Source of the DNA: Oscillospiraceae bacterium
GTDB taxonomy: Bacteria > Bacillota > Clostridia > Oscillospirales > CAG-272
Assembly (NCBI GenBank): GCA_015064395.1
Contig: SVSH01000005.1
Span: 34,925 to 98,924, forward strand
Length of the DNA stretch: 64,000 nt
Direction: 5' to 3'
Shown one piece after another: positions 43,572-50,724 of this stretch. Position 1 is the stretch's first letter. The number at the start of each line of letters is the position of its first letter. The notes below the pieces were generated by a model. The model was not told the origin of the DNA and did not search any database. It was given only the letters and a program-made list of their open reading frames with translations. The position numbers were made by a program, and so were the translations under genes.

Positions 43572-43820
43572 ATGTTAAAGGGTATCGTAATTTCCAATAT
43601 CGTCTCCACGCGCAAGCAGGCCTCGCTCGTCGGCTCCAAGTTTTTGGAGGTCCGACTCATCGAGAACGGCCAGGATACGGAGAAATATGTGATCGCTGTT
43701 GATAGCGTTGGCGCAGGCATCGGAGAAACTGTGCTTTTGACGACGGGAAGCAGCGCACGTTTGGCTCTGCATAACACCGAGGCTCCGGTGGATGCTGTCG
43801 TCGTAGGTATCGTCGACTGA
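43572..43820 (+). CDS. BMC-P pentameric vertex protein (EutN/CcmL family)
   Basis: This is an 82-residue beta-barrel protein that caps shell vertices as pentamers. It starts MLKGIVISNIVSTRKQASL and has GSKFLEVRLIEN, VIAVDSVGAGIGETVLLTTGSSAR and a C-terminal APVDAVVVGIVD. All are diagnostic of EutN/CcmL proteins. It is the only BMC-P gene in the window. ATG at 43572 follows GGAGGGTACAT; a longer in-frame start overlaps pduL and lacks a site. Confidence 0.96.
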   Translation: MLKGIVISNIVSTRKQASLVGSKFLEVRLIENGQDTEKYVIAVDSVGAGIGETVLLTTGSSARLALHNTEAPVDAVVVGIVD

Positions 43821-43869
43821 CGCCGGGGGCGAGTGAATAGCACTCGCATAAGCGCAAAGGAGAATTTCA

Positions 43870-45201
43870 GTGGAACTGAATGAAGTAAAAAAGATCATAC
43901 AGGATGCGGGCATCGTCGGCGCGGGCGGCGCGGGTTTTCCCTCGTTTGCCAAGCTTGCCGAGGGTGCGAACACGCTGGTCATCAACGCGGCCGAGTGTGA
44001 ACCTCTCCTGTATACCGACTATATGCTCATCCATGAGCGGCTGTATCGCGTGCTGGAAGGCGCCGAGGCCATCATGGAAATGACGGGCATCAACAAATGC
44101 CTGCTCAGCGTCAAGGGTACCAAGGGTAAGGCGCTCAACTGGACGGACGGCCAGGAGCTCGCTCCCGGCGTGTTCGTTAAGCTCCTGCCCAACGTGTATC
44201 CCATGGGCGATGAGATCAATCTGATCTATGAGGCGACGGGACGGCTGGTTCCTCCCGGACAGCTTCCCATGACGGTCGGTGTCATCGTCATGAACCTGGA
44301 AACGGTGTATAATATCCGGGCGGCACTGCGCCATCAGAAGCCCGTCATTGAAAAATGGCTGACCATCCACGGCTGTGTCCCGAACCCCTGTGTGCTTCGC
44401 GTACCGGTGGGCACCTGCGTGGGCGCGCTGTTTGACCGACTGGGCATCAAGGTGCCTGAAGGCTACACGGTGCTCGACGGCGGCCCTTCGATGGGTAAGG
44501 TCATTGACCCGAGCAAGACCATCGTCACCAAGGCAACCAAGGGACTGATGATCTTCCCGGATGACATTCCCGCCATCAACGTCAAAAAGAGAACGCCCCG
44601 CGTACAGCTGACGCTGGCGGCCTCCGCCTGCTGTCAGTGCACCCGTTGTACCGATCTGTGCCCCAGAGCACTTCTCGGCTATCCGCTCGAGCCGCACAAG
44701 CACGTCCGCGTCGAAAATGCGGTGTCGGAGACTAGCCCTGAGTCGGTGCTGACGGCCAGTATGTGCTCGGCCTGCGGCGTCTGTGAGATCTCTGCCTGCT
44801 GTCAGTCTATCTCGCCCCGTGCCGTCATTGCCGCGCATAAAAAGACGCTGGCGCAGAACCGTATGAAATATATCGCCAAGCCCGGCGAGGAATTTACCGT
44901 TCATCCCGAACGCCGTGCGCGTCAGATCCCCTCTGACCGCTGGAAGAGAATGCTTGGCGTGGACAAGTTTGACCGCGTTCCCGAGTATATCCCGGAAATG
45001 CTGGAAATGGACCGCGTGGAGATCTTTACCTCCCAGCACATCGGTGCTCCCAGTATTCCCTGTGTAAATGTGGGTGACGTTGTGGAGGAAGGACAGGTCA
45101 TTGCCACGGCGGCCGAAGGATTTTCGGTGCCCCAGCACGCCTCGATCGCGGGTGTCGTAACCTACGTCGATCCCACCAAGGTCGTCATTGAAAAGAAGTA
45201 A
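43870..45201 (+). CDS. pduS: PduS-like RnfC-domain electron-transfer protein
   Basis: The 443-residue protein combines an RnfC/complex I 51-kDa-like NADH/FMN region (GIVGAGGAGFPSFAKLAEGA; VINAAECEPLLYTDY; VYPMGDEINLIY) with two ferredoxin-type cluster motifs. The clusters are CCQCTRCTDLCPR and CSACGVCEISACCQ. A late lipoyl-like SLBB/barrel part includes NVGDVVEEGQVIATAAEG. PduS can pass electrons from NADH through Fe-S clusters, probably across the PduT trimer. Its usual partner for B12 reduction, PduO, is not here. The GTG start at 43870 follows AAAGGAGAATTTCA. Confidence 0.93.
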   Translation: MELNEVKKIIQDAGIVGAGGAGFPSFAKLAEGANTLVINAAECEPLLYTDYMLIHERLYRVLEGAEAIMEMTGINKCLLSVKGTKGKALNWTDGQELAPGVFVKLLPNVYPMGDEINLIYEATGRLVPPGQLPMTVGVIVMNLETVYNIRAALRHQKPVIEKWLTIHGCVPNPCVLRVPVGTCVGALFDRLGIKVPEGYTVLDGGPSMGKVIDPSKTIVTKATKGLMIFPDDIPAINVKKRTPRVQLTLAASACCQCTRCTDLCPRALLGYPLEPHKHVRVENAVSETSPESVLTASMCSACGVCEISACCQSISPRAVIAAHKKTLAQNRMKYIAKPGEEFTVHPERRARQIPSDRWKRMLGVDKFDRVPEYIPEMLEMDRVEIFTSQHIGAPSIPCVNVGDVVEEGQVIATAAEGFSVPQHASIAGVVTYVDPTKVVIEKK

Positions 45202-45254
45202 TCGTTATCCTGCGTCGGGTCACCGACGCGTAAGGAAGGAGTTAGCCACAAGAT

Positions 45255-45800
45255 ATGTATCAGGCTATCGGAGTCATTGAACTGAAAAGCATTGCCAAGG
45301 GCATCGAGGCCTGCGATATCGCGCTCAAAAGCGCGGGCATCCGTCTTGTGACGTCGCACGCGACCTGCCCCGGCAAATATGAAATTATCGTCACGGGCGG
45401 TATCGCCGACGTGACGGCCGCGCTGGACGTCGTCCGTTCCCGTTTTGGCAGTGTCATCATCGACTGCTCGACCATGGGACGCATCGACCCCGCCGTTATC
45501 ACCGCTCTGTTTGGTACGCAGGATACCAAGAGAGAGGGAAGTGTGGGTGTTATTGAGACATTTTCGGGCGCGACGGCCATCAAGGCGGCCGATATTGCCG
45601 TCAAGACGGCACACGTTCAGCTGTACGATCTGCGCATCTCGCGCGGTATGGGCGGCAAGGGCGTGGTCATTCTGACAGGTGCTGTGGGAGACGTCACCGC
45701 CGCTGTCGATGCGGGCGCCGCACACGCAGAGGGATTGGGGCTTCTGAACAGCAAGTCGGTCATTCCCGCCCCCCACAAGGAGCTTTGGGAGCAGCTCTGA
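45255..45800 (+). CDS. pduT: PduT-like tandem-domain shell protein with Fe-S cysteine
   Basis: The 181-residue protein holds two BMC domains (about 3-85 and 95-178), so it forms trimers with hexagonal outline. In the first domain the pore loop is HATCPGKYE. Its Cys is residue 38, the same place as the Cys that coordinates the 4Fe-4S cluster at the centre of Salmonella PduT. The second domain begins SVGVIETFSGATAIKAAD. Together with PduS it suggests an electron conduit through the shell. The start ATG at 45255 is preceded by AAGGAGTTAGCC. Confidence 0.94.
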   Translation: MYQAIGVIELKSIAKGIEACDIALKSAGIRLVTSHATCPGKYEIIVTGGIADVTAALDVVRSRFGSVIIDCSTMGRIDPAVITALFGTQDTKREGSVGVIETFSGATAIKAADIAVKTAHVQLYDLRISRGMGGKGVVILTGAVGDVTAAVDAGAAHAEGLGLLNSKSVIPAPHKELWEQL

Positions 45801-45831
45801 TGCCCCCGTATGAGAACAGGAGAGAGTATTC

Positions 45832-46215
45832 ATGGAACAAAATTCTTTGAATTTGAATCAACTGAATGATAAATTGCGCATTGTGCAGGAGCTGGTGCCG
45901 GGTCGTCAGATCACACTGGCACACATCATTGCCAATCCCGGCAAGCTGCTCTATCACAAGCTGGGTCTTGACCCCGCCGTCGAGTATTCTCGCTCGGCCA
46001 TCGGTGTTCTGACCATCACCCCCCACGAGACGGCCATTATCGCGGCAGACATTGCCATGAAGTCGTCCGACGCCGAACTTGGCTTTGTCGACCGCTTCAG
46101 CGGCACCCTCATTCTGACGGGTAGCGTCTCGGCGGTGGAGGCTTCCTTTGAGGCCGTGGCTACCTACGTGCGTGACAAGCTGGGCTTTACCGTCTGCCCC
46201 GTGACCAGAACGTAA
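45832..46215 (+). CDS. PduU/EutS-like permuted BMC shell protein
   Basis: The 127-residue protein matches the circularly permuted EutS/PduU type. The segment RIVQELVPGRQITLAHIIA forms the N-terminal strands and lid. SAIGVLTITPHETAIIAADI, DAELGFVDRFSGTLILTGSV and a final LGFTVCPVTRT follow. An extra leader of about 15 residues (EQNSLNLNQLNDKL) precedes the usual start. In EUT systems such proteins interact with EutP/EutQ, and here the EutP-like gene follows at once. Confidence 0.93.
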   Translation: MEQNSLNLNQLNDKLRIVQELVPGRQITLAHIIANPGKLLYHKLGLDPAVEYSRSAIGVLTITPHETAIIAADIAMKSSDAELGFVDRFSGTLILTGSVSAVEASFEAVATYVRDKLGFTVCPVTRT

Positions 46216-46225
46216 GCGGGTCGAC

Positions 46226-46693
46226 GTGAAAAAGCTGATCTTAATGGGACGTGTGGCCGCCGGCAAGACGACGCTGATGCAACGTCTCAAGGGCGAGCAG
46301 ATCTCGTATTGCAAAACGCAGTACGTCCATTACACCGACACCATCATCGATACCCCGGGCGAGTATGCCGAGAACGGCGAATTGGCCGCGGCACTCGCAC
46401 TTTATACCTACGAAGCTGATATCGTTGGATTGCTGATTGCATCCGACTATCCCTATAATCCCTTTCCGCCTTGCTGTACCACCGCCTGCAACCGCGAGGT
46501 GATCGGCATCGTGACGGGAGTTGATAAGCCGGACGGCGACCCGGATCGCGTGGAGCGATGGTTGCGGCTGGCGGGCTGCAAGACAGTCTTTCGCATCAGC
46601 TCCTACACGGGCCAGGGTATCCGCGACGTGATCGCTTATCTGGATGACGGAAAGGACGATAAAACGTACAAGACGAAAGGAGAGACGGCATGA
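46226..46693 (+). CDS. PduV/EutP-like GTPase
   Basis: The 155-residue Ras-like protein has the P-loop GRVAAGKTTL, switch-region TIIDTPGEYAENG and G4-like GIVTGVDKPDG. It ends in a short helix. EutP/PduV proteins are compartment-associated; acetate kinase activity has been reported for EutP, and PduV has been linked to compartment movement. It starts with GTG (46226) with only a weak site in front and overlaps the ParA gene by 4 bp. The position directly before ParA supports a localisation role. Confidence 0.9.
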   Translation: MKKLILMGRVAAGKTTLMQRLKGEQISYCKTQYVHYTDTIIDTPGEYAENGELAAALALYTYEADIVGLLIASDYPYNPFPPCCTTACNREVIGIVTGVDKPDGDPDRVERWLRLAGCKTVFRISSYTGQGIRDVIAYLDDGKDDKTYKTKGETA

Positions 46694-47481
46694 GCAAAAC
46701 CAGAACGATCTGCTTTGCCAACAACAAGGGCGGCAGCGGCAAATCGACCACCTGCGCCAACGTTGCCTATCAGATGGCACAGGAGGGCAAGCGAGTTCTC
46801 CTCGTCGACGGCGATATGCAGCTCAACCTTACGCTTTCCTTTTTCCCTGAGGACGAGGCGCTGGCCTTTGTCGAGAGTGGCAAAAACCTCTATACGGCGG
46901 TCAAGGAGCAACGGTCGCTGGCCGACTATATCGTCCATACCCCTTACGAGGGCGTGGATCTGATCCCCTCCTCGACGCTGATGAGCTCGATCGAATACGA
47001 GCTGTTTACCAAGTGGCAACGCGAGTTTATTCTCCGCAAGTGCCTCGATCCCGTCAAGGCCACGGGCACCTACGATTACATCCTGATTGATTCGCCTCCG
47101 ACGCTTGGCGGCTGGGTCATGAACATTATGTGCGCGTCGGATTATCTGGTCGTGCCGGTCGAAGCAAGCCCCTGGGGGTTGTTCGGCCTTGCCAATATGT
47201 TCGATTTCGTCGGACAGGTCAAGGGCATCGCGCCCACGCTTAAGGTGCTCGGTGTAGCCATCACCAAGGCAGACGAGCGCAAAAACTACTTCCACCAGAC
47301 GGTCGAGACGCTCCGGTCGCTGGAGGACGTCAAACTCTTTGAAACCTTTATCCGCATTGACAGCTCCATCGAGTGGGCACAGGACAACAGCAAGCCTGTC
47401 GGCGCCTACAAGAGAAGTGCTCGCAGTGCGAAGGAATATGCACAATTAACAAAGGAGATCATGAACGATGTCAGTAGGTAA
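46690..47481 (+). CDS. ParA/MinD-type ATPase of the BMC operon (McdA-like candidate)
   Basis: The 263-residue ATPase has the deviant Walker A box NNKGGSGKSTTCANVA with the signature Lys13 and the catalytic Lys18. RVLLVDGDMQLNLT (Walker A prime/switch I) and YILIDSPPTLGGWVMN (switch II) follow, then VVPVEASPWGLFGL. ParA-family proteins position plasmids, chromosomes and, as McdA, carboxysomes through dynamic DNA binding. No ParB is adjacent. The gene overlaps PduV/EutP by 4 bp and the small basic protein by 14 bp, so all three are probably translated together. A compartment-positioning role is inferred. Confidence 0.92.
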   Translation: MSKTRTICFANNKGGSGKSTTCANVAYQMAQEGKRVLLVDGDMQLNLTLSFFPEDEALAFVESGKNLYTAVKEQRSLADYIVHTPYEGVDLIPSSTLMSSIEYELFTKWQREFILRKCLDPVKATGTYDYILIDSPPTLGGWVMNIMCASDYLVVPVEASPWGLFGLANMFDFVGQVKGIAPTLKVLGVAITKADERKNYFHQTVETLRSLEDVKLFETFIRIDSSIEWAQDNSKPVGAYKRSARSAKEYAQLTKEIMNDVSR

Positions 47482-47707
47482 AAATAGCATTTCCCGTATT
47501 TCCACCTCCACCACGACCAAAAAGAAGGTGACCGCCCCTGCCGCTGTGGTAGAGAAGGTTGAGACCGCTCCCGTGGAGGAGACCGTTGCCAAGGCGACTC
47601 CCGCCAAGAAGCCCGCGGCCAAGAAGCCTTGCGCAAAAAAGACTGCCAAGAAAAACGGCTTTGTCATCTATCAGGTGTCGGACGAGTTGCCCGTTCATCT
47701 TCTGTAA
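47468..47707 (+). CDS. Small basic low-complexity protein after ParA (McdB-like partner candidate)
   Basis: The 79-residue protein has three zones: an N-terminal SVGKNSISRISTSTTTKKK, a disordered Ala-Pro-Lys-Val middle rich in KK and PAKK repeats, and a C-terminal GFVIYQVSDELPVHLL. I recognise no domain. It overlaps the end of parA by 14 bp and has AAAGGAGATC in front, so coupled synthesis is likely. McdB proteins of carboxysomes are also small, mostly disordered and encoded after mcdA. That makes it a candidate cargo adaptor. The lysine-rich stretch could instead bind DNA or RNA. Confidence 0.75.
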   Translation: MSVGKNSISRISTSTTTKKKVTAPAAVVEKVETAPVEETVAKATPAKKPAAKKPCAKKTAKKNGFVIYQVSDELPVHLL

Positions 47708-47766
47708 TGCCAAGCATTATCGTTGTTTGTTATTAAATTTTTCATAAATACATAGGAGAGAGAATC

Positions 47767-48615
47767 ATGTTAGTAACTTTGAATGATGTCCTGCCTCGCG
47801 CAAAAGCCGAGAAGTATGCGGTTGGTCTGTTCAACACGGTCGACCTGGAGATGGCCAAGGGCGTTATCGCTGCTGCTGAGGAGCTGCGTGCTCCCATCAT
47901 CATCGGTACCGCAGAGGTCCTGACCCCCTTTGCTTCTCTGGAGGATCTGTCTTCCTTCCTCATTCCCCTGGCAAAGAAGGCAACCGTTCCGGTCGTTCTT
48001 CACTTTGACCACGGTCTGAATCTGGATATGGTTAAGAAGGCAATCAAGCTGGGCTTTACCTCGGTCATGTACGACTGCTCCACCGACGACTACTACTCCA
48101 ACATGGGTCGTGTTCGCTGCCTGGTTCAGTATGCACACGAGAGAGGAGTTACCGTTGAGGCTGAGCTGGGTCATGTTGGTGCCAACGACGGCAGTGCCGA
48201 AAATCACGGCCCCGGCGACCACAGCATTTATACCGATCCCGCACAGGCAAAGGAATACGCTGAGGCTACCGGCGTTGACGCGCTGGCTGTTGCCATCGGT
48301 ACGGCACACGGCGCATACAAGTCCAAGCCCAAGCTGGACTTTGAGCGTCTGGAGACCATCGCAAGCATGGTTAAGGTTCCCCTGGTTCTGCACGGCGGCT
48401 CGGGTCTGTCCGACGACGACTTCAAGCAGTCGGTTGCCAAGGGCATTTCCAAGGTTAATATCTTTACCGACATCAACGCGGCCTTTGCAAAGACTGCCGC
48501 TGCGATGTACAAGCCCGGCATGGGTCAGACCGACCTGATGCCCGCAGTGAAGCAGGCGGTTAAGGAAGCGACGATGGAGAAGATCAAGCTGTTTGGCGCG
48601 GCCGGCAGATATTGA
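47767..48615 (+). CDS. Class II ketose-bisphosphate (FBA/GatY-like) aldolase
   Basis: The 282-residue zinc aldolase has all key motifs: VVLHFDHGLNLD (catalytic Asp and zinc His), VEAELGHVGANDGS, LAVAIGTAHGAYK and LVLHGGSGLSDDDF, then VNIFTDINAAF. The family cleaves or forms fructose or tagatose bisphosphate. As last gene of the BMC operon it could combine DHAP released by the tagged aldolase with glyceraldehyde 3-phosphate, or cleave a bisphosphate substrate. No targeting helix is visible. Codon usage resembles the shell genes and rpsL. AGGAGAGAATC precedes the start. Confidence 0.9.
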   Translation: MLVTLNDVLPRAKAEKYAVGLFNTVDLEMAKGVIAAAEELRAPIIIGTAEVLTPFASLEDLSSFLIPLAKKATVPVVLHFDHGLNLDMVKKAIKLGFTSVMYDCSTDDYYSNMGRVRCLVQYAHERGVTVEAELGHVGANDGSAENHGPGDHSIYTDPAQAKEYAEATGVDALAVAIGTAHGAYKSKPKLDFERLETIASMVKVPLVLHGGSGLSDDDFKQSVAKGISKVNIFTDINAAFAKTAAAMYKPGMGQTDLMPAVKQAVKEATMEKIKLFGAAGRY

Positions 48616-48627
48616 TTGGATGAATAG

Positions 48628-48666
48628 AAAAATCTCTCGGCTCGATGGTGAGCCGAGAGATTTTTT
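48628..48666 (+). terminator. Terminator of the BMC operon
   Basis: AAAAATCTCTCGGCT pairs perfectly with AGCCGAGAGATTTTT and a T-tract follows, 12 bp after the aldolase stop. This is the first strong terminator since 36.4 kb. Confidence 0.9.
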
Positions 48667-48669
48667 CTT

Positions 48670-49175
48670 TGTGGGAGGACAAAAATTTTCACTGCCTGCT
48701 CCTACGGACGCGCATACTGCTGCGCGCTGTGCTGTGCCGGCTTTGGATGCCACTTCTTGGTCCGCCCCAAGAAGTGGCCAAGAAGGGCGCCAAGGGACCT
48801 AATGTCCCTTGGAACCCTGCAGTGCGTCTTTGTGGGCGCTCCGCTATCGCTCCGCGCAACACGACGCAAAAGCCTACATCTTCAGCGCTTGCAAGCGCGG
48901 CTTAAAGAAAGACCGCGCTCGCTTCAAGGTAAAAGCTCTTGCTTCCCCCACCTGCCGCTCGTGTTGGCTAAATTTGAGGCACAGCACGAAAAGCGTTTAT
49001 ATAATCTCTCTTGTTTCTGTTTGCAGAGCGGCGATGCCGGGGGTCCCCAGGGGGAACGCCTGGGCGCGTTTCTTGGCTACTTCTTGCCGCGAAGCAAGAA
49101 GTAGCATCAAAACCGGCACAGCGAACGCGTGCGAAGCACAGTGTGAGCACGGGGAGGAGAAGTTGTATGAAATTC
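48670..49175. repeat. Intergenic hairpin-mosaic block 11 (81-bp element at 48953-49033)
   Basis: It contains CACTTCTTGG...CCAAGAAGTG (about 48750-48777), CCAAGGGACC...GTCCCTTGG, the element, and CTACTTCTTG...CAAGAAGTAG (about 49078-49105). No gene is supported. It lies between the BMC terminator and the terminator of the opposing regulator gene. Confidence 0.75.
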
Positions 49176-49188
49176 AGATTGCCACTAA

Positions 49189-49225
49189 AGCAAAAAGGCT
49201 GTTGCAAACCAACAGCCTTTTTGCT
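49189..49225 (-). terminator. Terminator of the XRE-S24 regulator gene
   Basis: A 16-bp stem AGCAAAAAGGCTGTTG with loop CAAAC lies just beyond the stop and is T-rich on its minus-strand 3' side. Confidence 0.8.
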
Positions 49226-49229
49226 ATTC

Positions 49230-50033
49230 TCATTTTCGATACATCTTACCAATGACGCGTCCCGCACACTGAATGTCCGAAAAATCAGACAGCGGAATGG
49301 GCGCATAAATGGGATTGAGAGAGAGCAGTCGGTCGCCGTCAAACTTCTTGAAGTAGCCGGCGCCATCCAGTATAAAGATACCAAGCTCGCCCACCTCGAC
49401 CGACTCGCAGTTCTCAATGAGCAAAATATCTCCGTCGTGGAACTTGGGCTCCATGCTGTTGCCGCTGATGCGCAGGGCATAATCGGCATCCTGCGTCTTG
49501 GTGTTGTCCGGAATGCGGATCTCGGAGGCCAGATCATCGCTCAGGTCGATGCCCGCGCCCGCCGAAACAGGCATATCGTACATCGGGATCACGCGCTTGC
49601 CCAGTCCCGATGCGCTGACCGAGGGGGTGCGCAACACGGGCGAGGGAAGGACTTTTGCGCGCTCGGTGCGAACGTCGATGCTCACGTCGCCGCTTTGTAC
49701 GCGCTCCTTTTCCTTTTCCAAGACCAGCAGGGTAAGCTCCTTGCCGTGGCTGTCCAGCTGACGGAAGGACTCCACCATGCGGATCTCCTGCTGGGAAAGG
49801 GTATAGTTGTTTGTATTTTCGGGATTGCCGCTGATCAGATAATCCAGCGAGCAGCCCAAAGCTTGGGCAATGGCCACGATGTTGACCAGCTTGGGCGAGT
49901 CGCTGATGCCGGCGAGGATCTTGCTCAGCGTGCCGAGCGGGATACCCGTCATATCGGCGAGTTGATCGTTGGTGATCTTTTTTTCGCTTTTGAGTTGCTT
50001 GATTCTTTCAATATAAGAAGTTGTCGGTGCCAT
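49230..50033 (-). CDS. LexA-like XRE-S24 transcriptional regulator
   Basis: The 267-residue protein joins an XRE helix-turn-helix (TNDQLADMTGIPLGTLSKIL, residues about 22-41) to a C-terminal S24 self-cleavage domain. The cleavage site is the Ala-Gly in PVSAGAGIDL. The catalytic Ser is in ISGNSMEPKFHDGD and the Lys in GAGYFKKFDGD. Such proteins repress until RecA-stimulated autocleavage, as in phage repressors and LexA/ImmR-like regulators. No prophage genes are near. It is divergent from a small membrane protein; the two promoters are 40 bp apart. Confidence 0.92.
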   Translation of the reverse strand: MAPTTSYIERIKQLKSEKKITNDQLADMTGIPLGTLSKILAGISDSPKLVNIVAIAQALGCSLDYLISGNPENTNNYTLSQQEIRMVESFRQLDSHGKELTLLVLEKEKERVQSGDVSIDVRTERAKVLPSPVLRTPSVSASGLGKRVIPMYDMPVSAGAGIDLSDDLASEIRIPDNTKTQDADYALRISGNSMEPKFHDGDILLIENCESVEVGELGIFILDGAGYFKKFDGDRLLSLNPIYAPIPLSDFSDIQCAGRVIGKMYRK

Positions 50034-50084
50034 AAAGAACCTCCGTTCGACTGTTTTTGCAACTATAATTCCTGGATTGGCATT

Positions 50085-50113
50085 ATTATATCACGGTTTT
50101 TCCAATTTGTAAA
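50085..50113 (-). promoter_or_regulatory. Sigma-A promoter of the XRE-S24 gene
   Basis: On the minus strand TTTACA (50113-50108) and TATAAT (50090-50085) are 17 bp apart. Confidence 0.75.
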
Positions 50114-50153
50114 GAGTTTTTTGAAATTTTTTTCTAAAATCAGAAAAAACCTA

Positions 50154-50182
50154 TTGACAAATTCCGAAAATGGTGTTATAAT
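50154..50182 (+). promoter_or_regulatory. Sigma-A promoter of the small membrane protein with operator-like dyad
   Basis: A consensus TTGACA (50154-50159) and TATAAT (50177-50182) are 17 bp apart. GGTGT (50172-50176) and ACACC (50188-50192) flank the -10 box as an inverted repeat, a plausible operator for the divergent regulator. Confidence 0.8.
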
Positions 50183-50274
50183 GCATTACACCGATTCCAA
50201 AACAGGAATAAAAACGGCAAAAACTTCTTAAAATTGACGAATTTGCATGCCAAACCCGAAAGGAGAACGCGAGA

Positions 50275-50571
50275 ATGAACGGATATTATACAGGAAGAGA
50301 ACAATACGCGGTAACGGAGTATAAGACGAGACGGGCCGGCACAGCGGTGGACCGCCTGCTGGATTTTGTATATGCTCTTCTGGCTTTCGTAGCGACCGCC
50401 CTGCGCGACCGTACCGTGCGTAGCGTCCTTCGCTATAGCGTGGTTGCCGCTTGCTTCGTGTGCTTCATTGGCTTGGTTGGTGGACTGGAGAGAGGGCTGA
50501 TCTCGATCGGCGGAGCGATTTTCGCAGGTCTTGCTTTGATCTTTGTCGAGATCCTTTGCTTGAGACGATAA
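50275..50571 (+). CDS. Small membrane protein divergent from the S24 regulator
   Basis: The 98-residue protein has a hydrophilic N-terminus (MNGYYTGREQYAVTEYKTRR). A moderately hydrophobic stretch (LLDFVYALLAFVATAL) and two clear transmembrane helices near the C-terminus (YSVVAACFVCFIGLVGGL; ISIGGAIFAGLALIFVEILCL) follow. I recognise no family. Its strong promoter, operator-like dyad and divergence from a self-cleaving repressor suggest induction by DNA damage. That recalls the lexA-yneA arrangement of Bacillus, but there is no sequence support for a division-inhibitor function. GAAAGGAGAACGCGAGA precedes the start. Confidence 0.7.
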   Translation: MNGYYTGREQYAVTEYKTRRAGTAVDRLLDFVYALLAFVATALRDRTVRSVLRYSVVAACFVCFIGLVGGLERGLISIGGAIFAGLALIFVEILCLRR

Positions 50572-50689
50572 TTTCCGCAGGGCAGGGTGTGATACGGTCG
50601 GGGAGCCGTGACGCAGATGCTGTACTGTGCCTTGTGGTGCGGTGTCTCGTTACCCAAAAGATTTGTTGCCCAAACGGAACAATACAAAG

Positions 50690-50716
50690 CTGCCGCAGGA
50701 GGTATACCTGCGGCAG
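50690..50716. terminator. Shared terminator between convergent genes
   Basis: CTGCCGCAGG pairs with CCTGCGGCAG around AGGTATA. It is followed by TCATTTTATTA on the plus side and lies just beyond the stop of the lipoprotein gene on the minus side. Confidence 0.65.
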
Positions 50717-50724
50717 TCATTTTA

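Noticed and set aside
50040..50200. Classical LexA box for the XRE-S24 gene
   Set aside because: No CGAACRNRYGTTCG-type or CTGT-N8-ACAG-type site was seen; only the GGTGT/ACACC dyad was noted.
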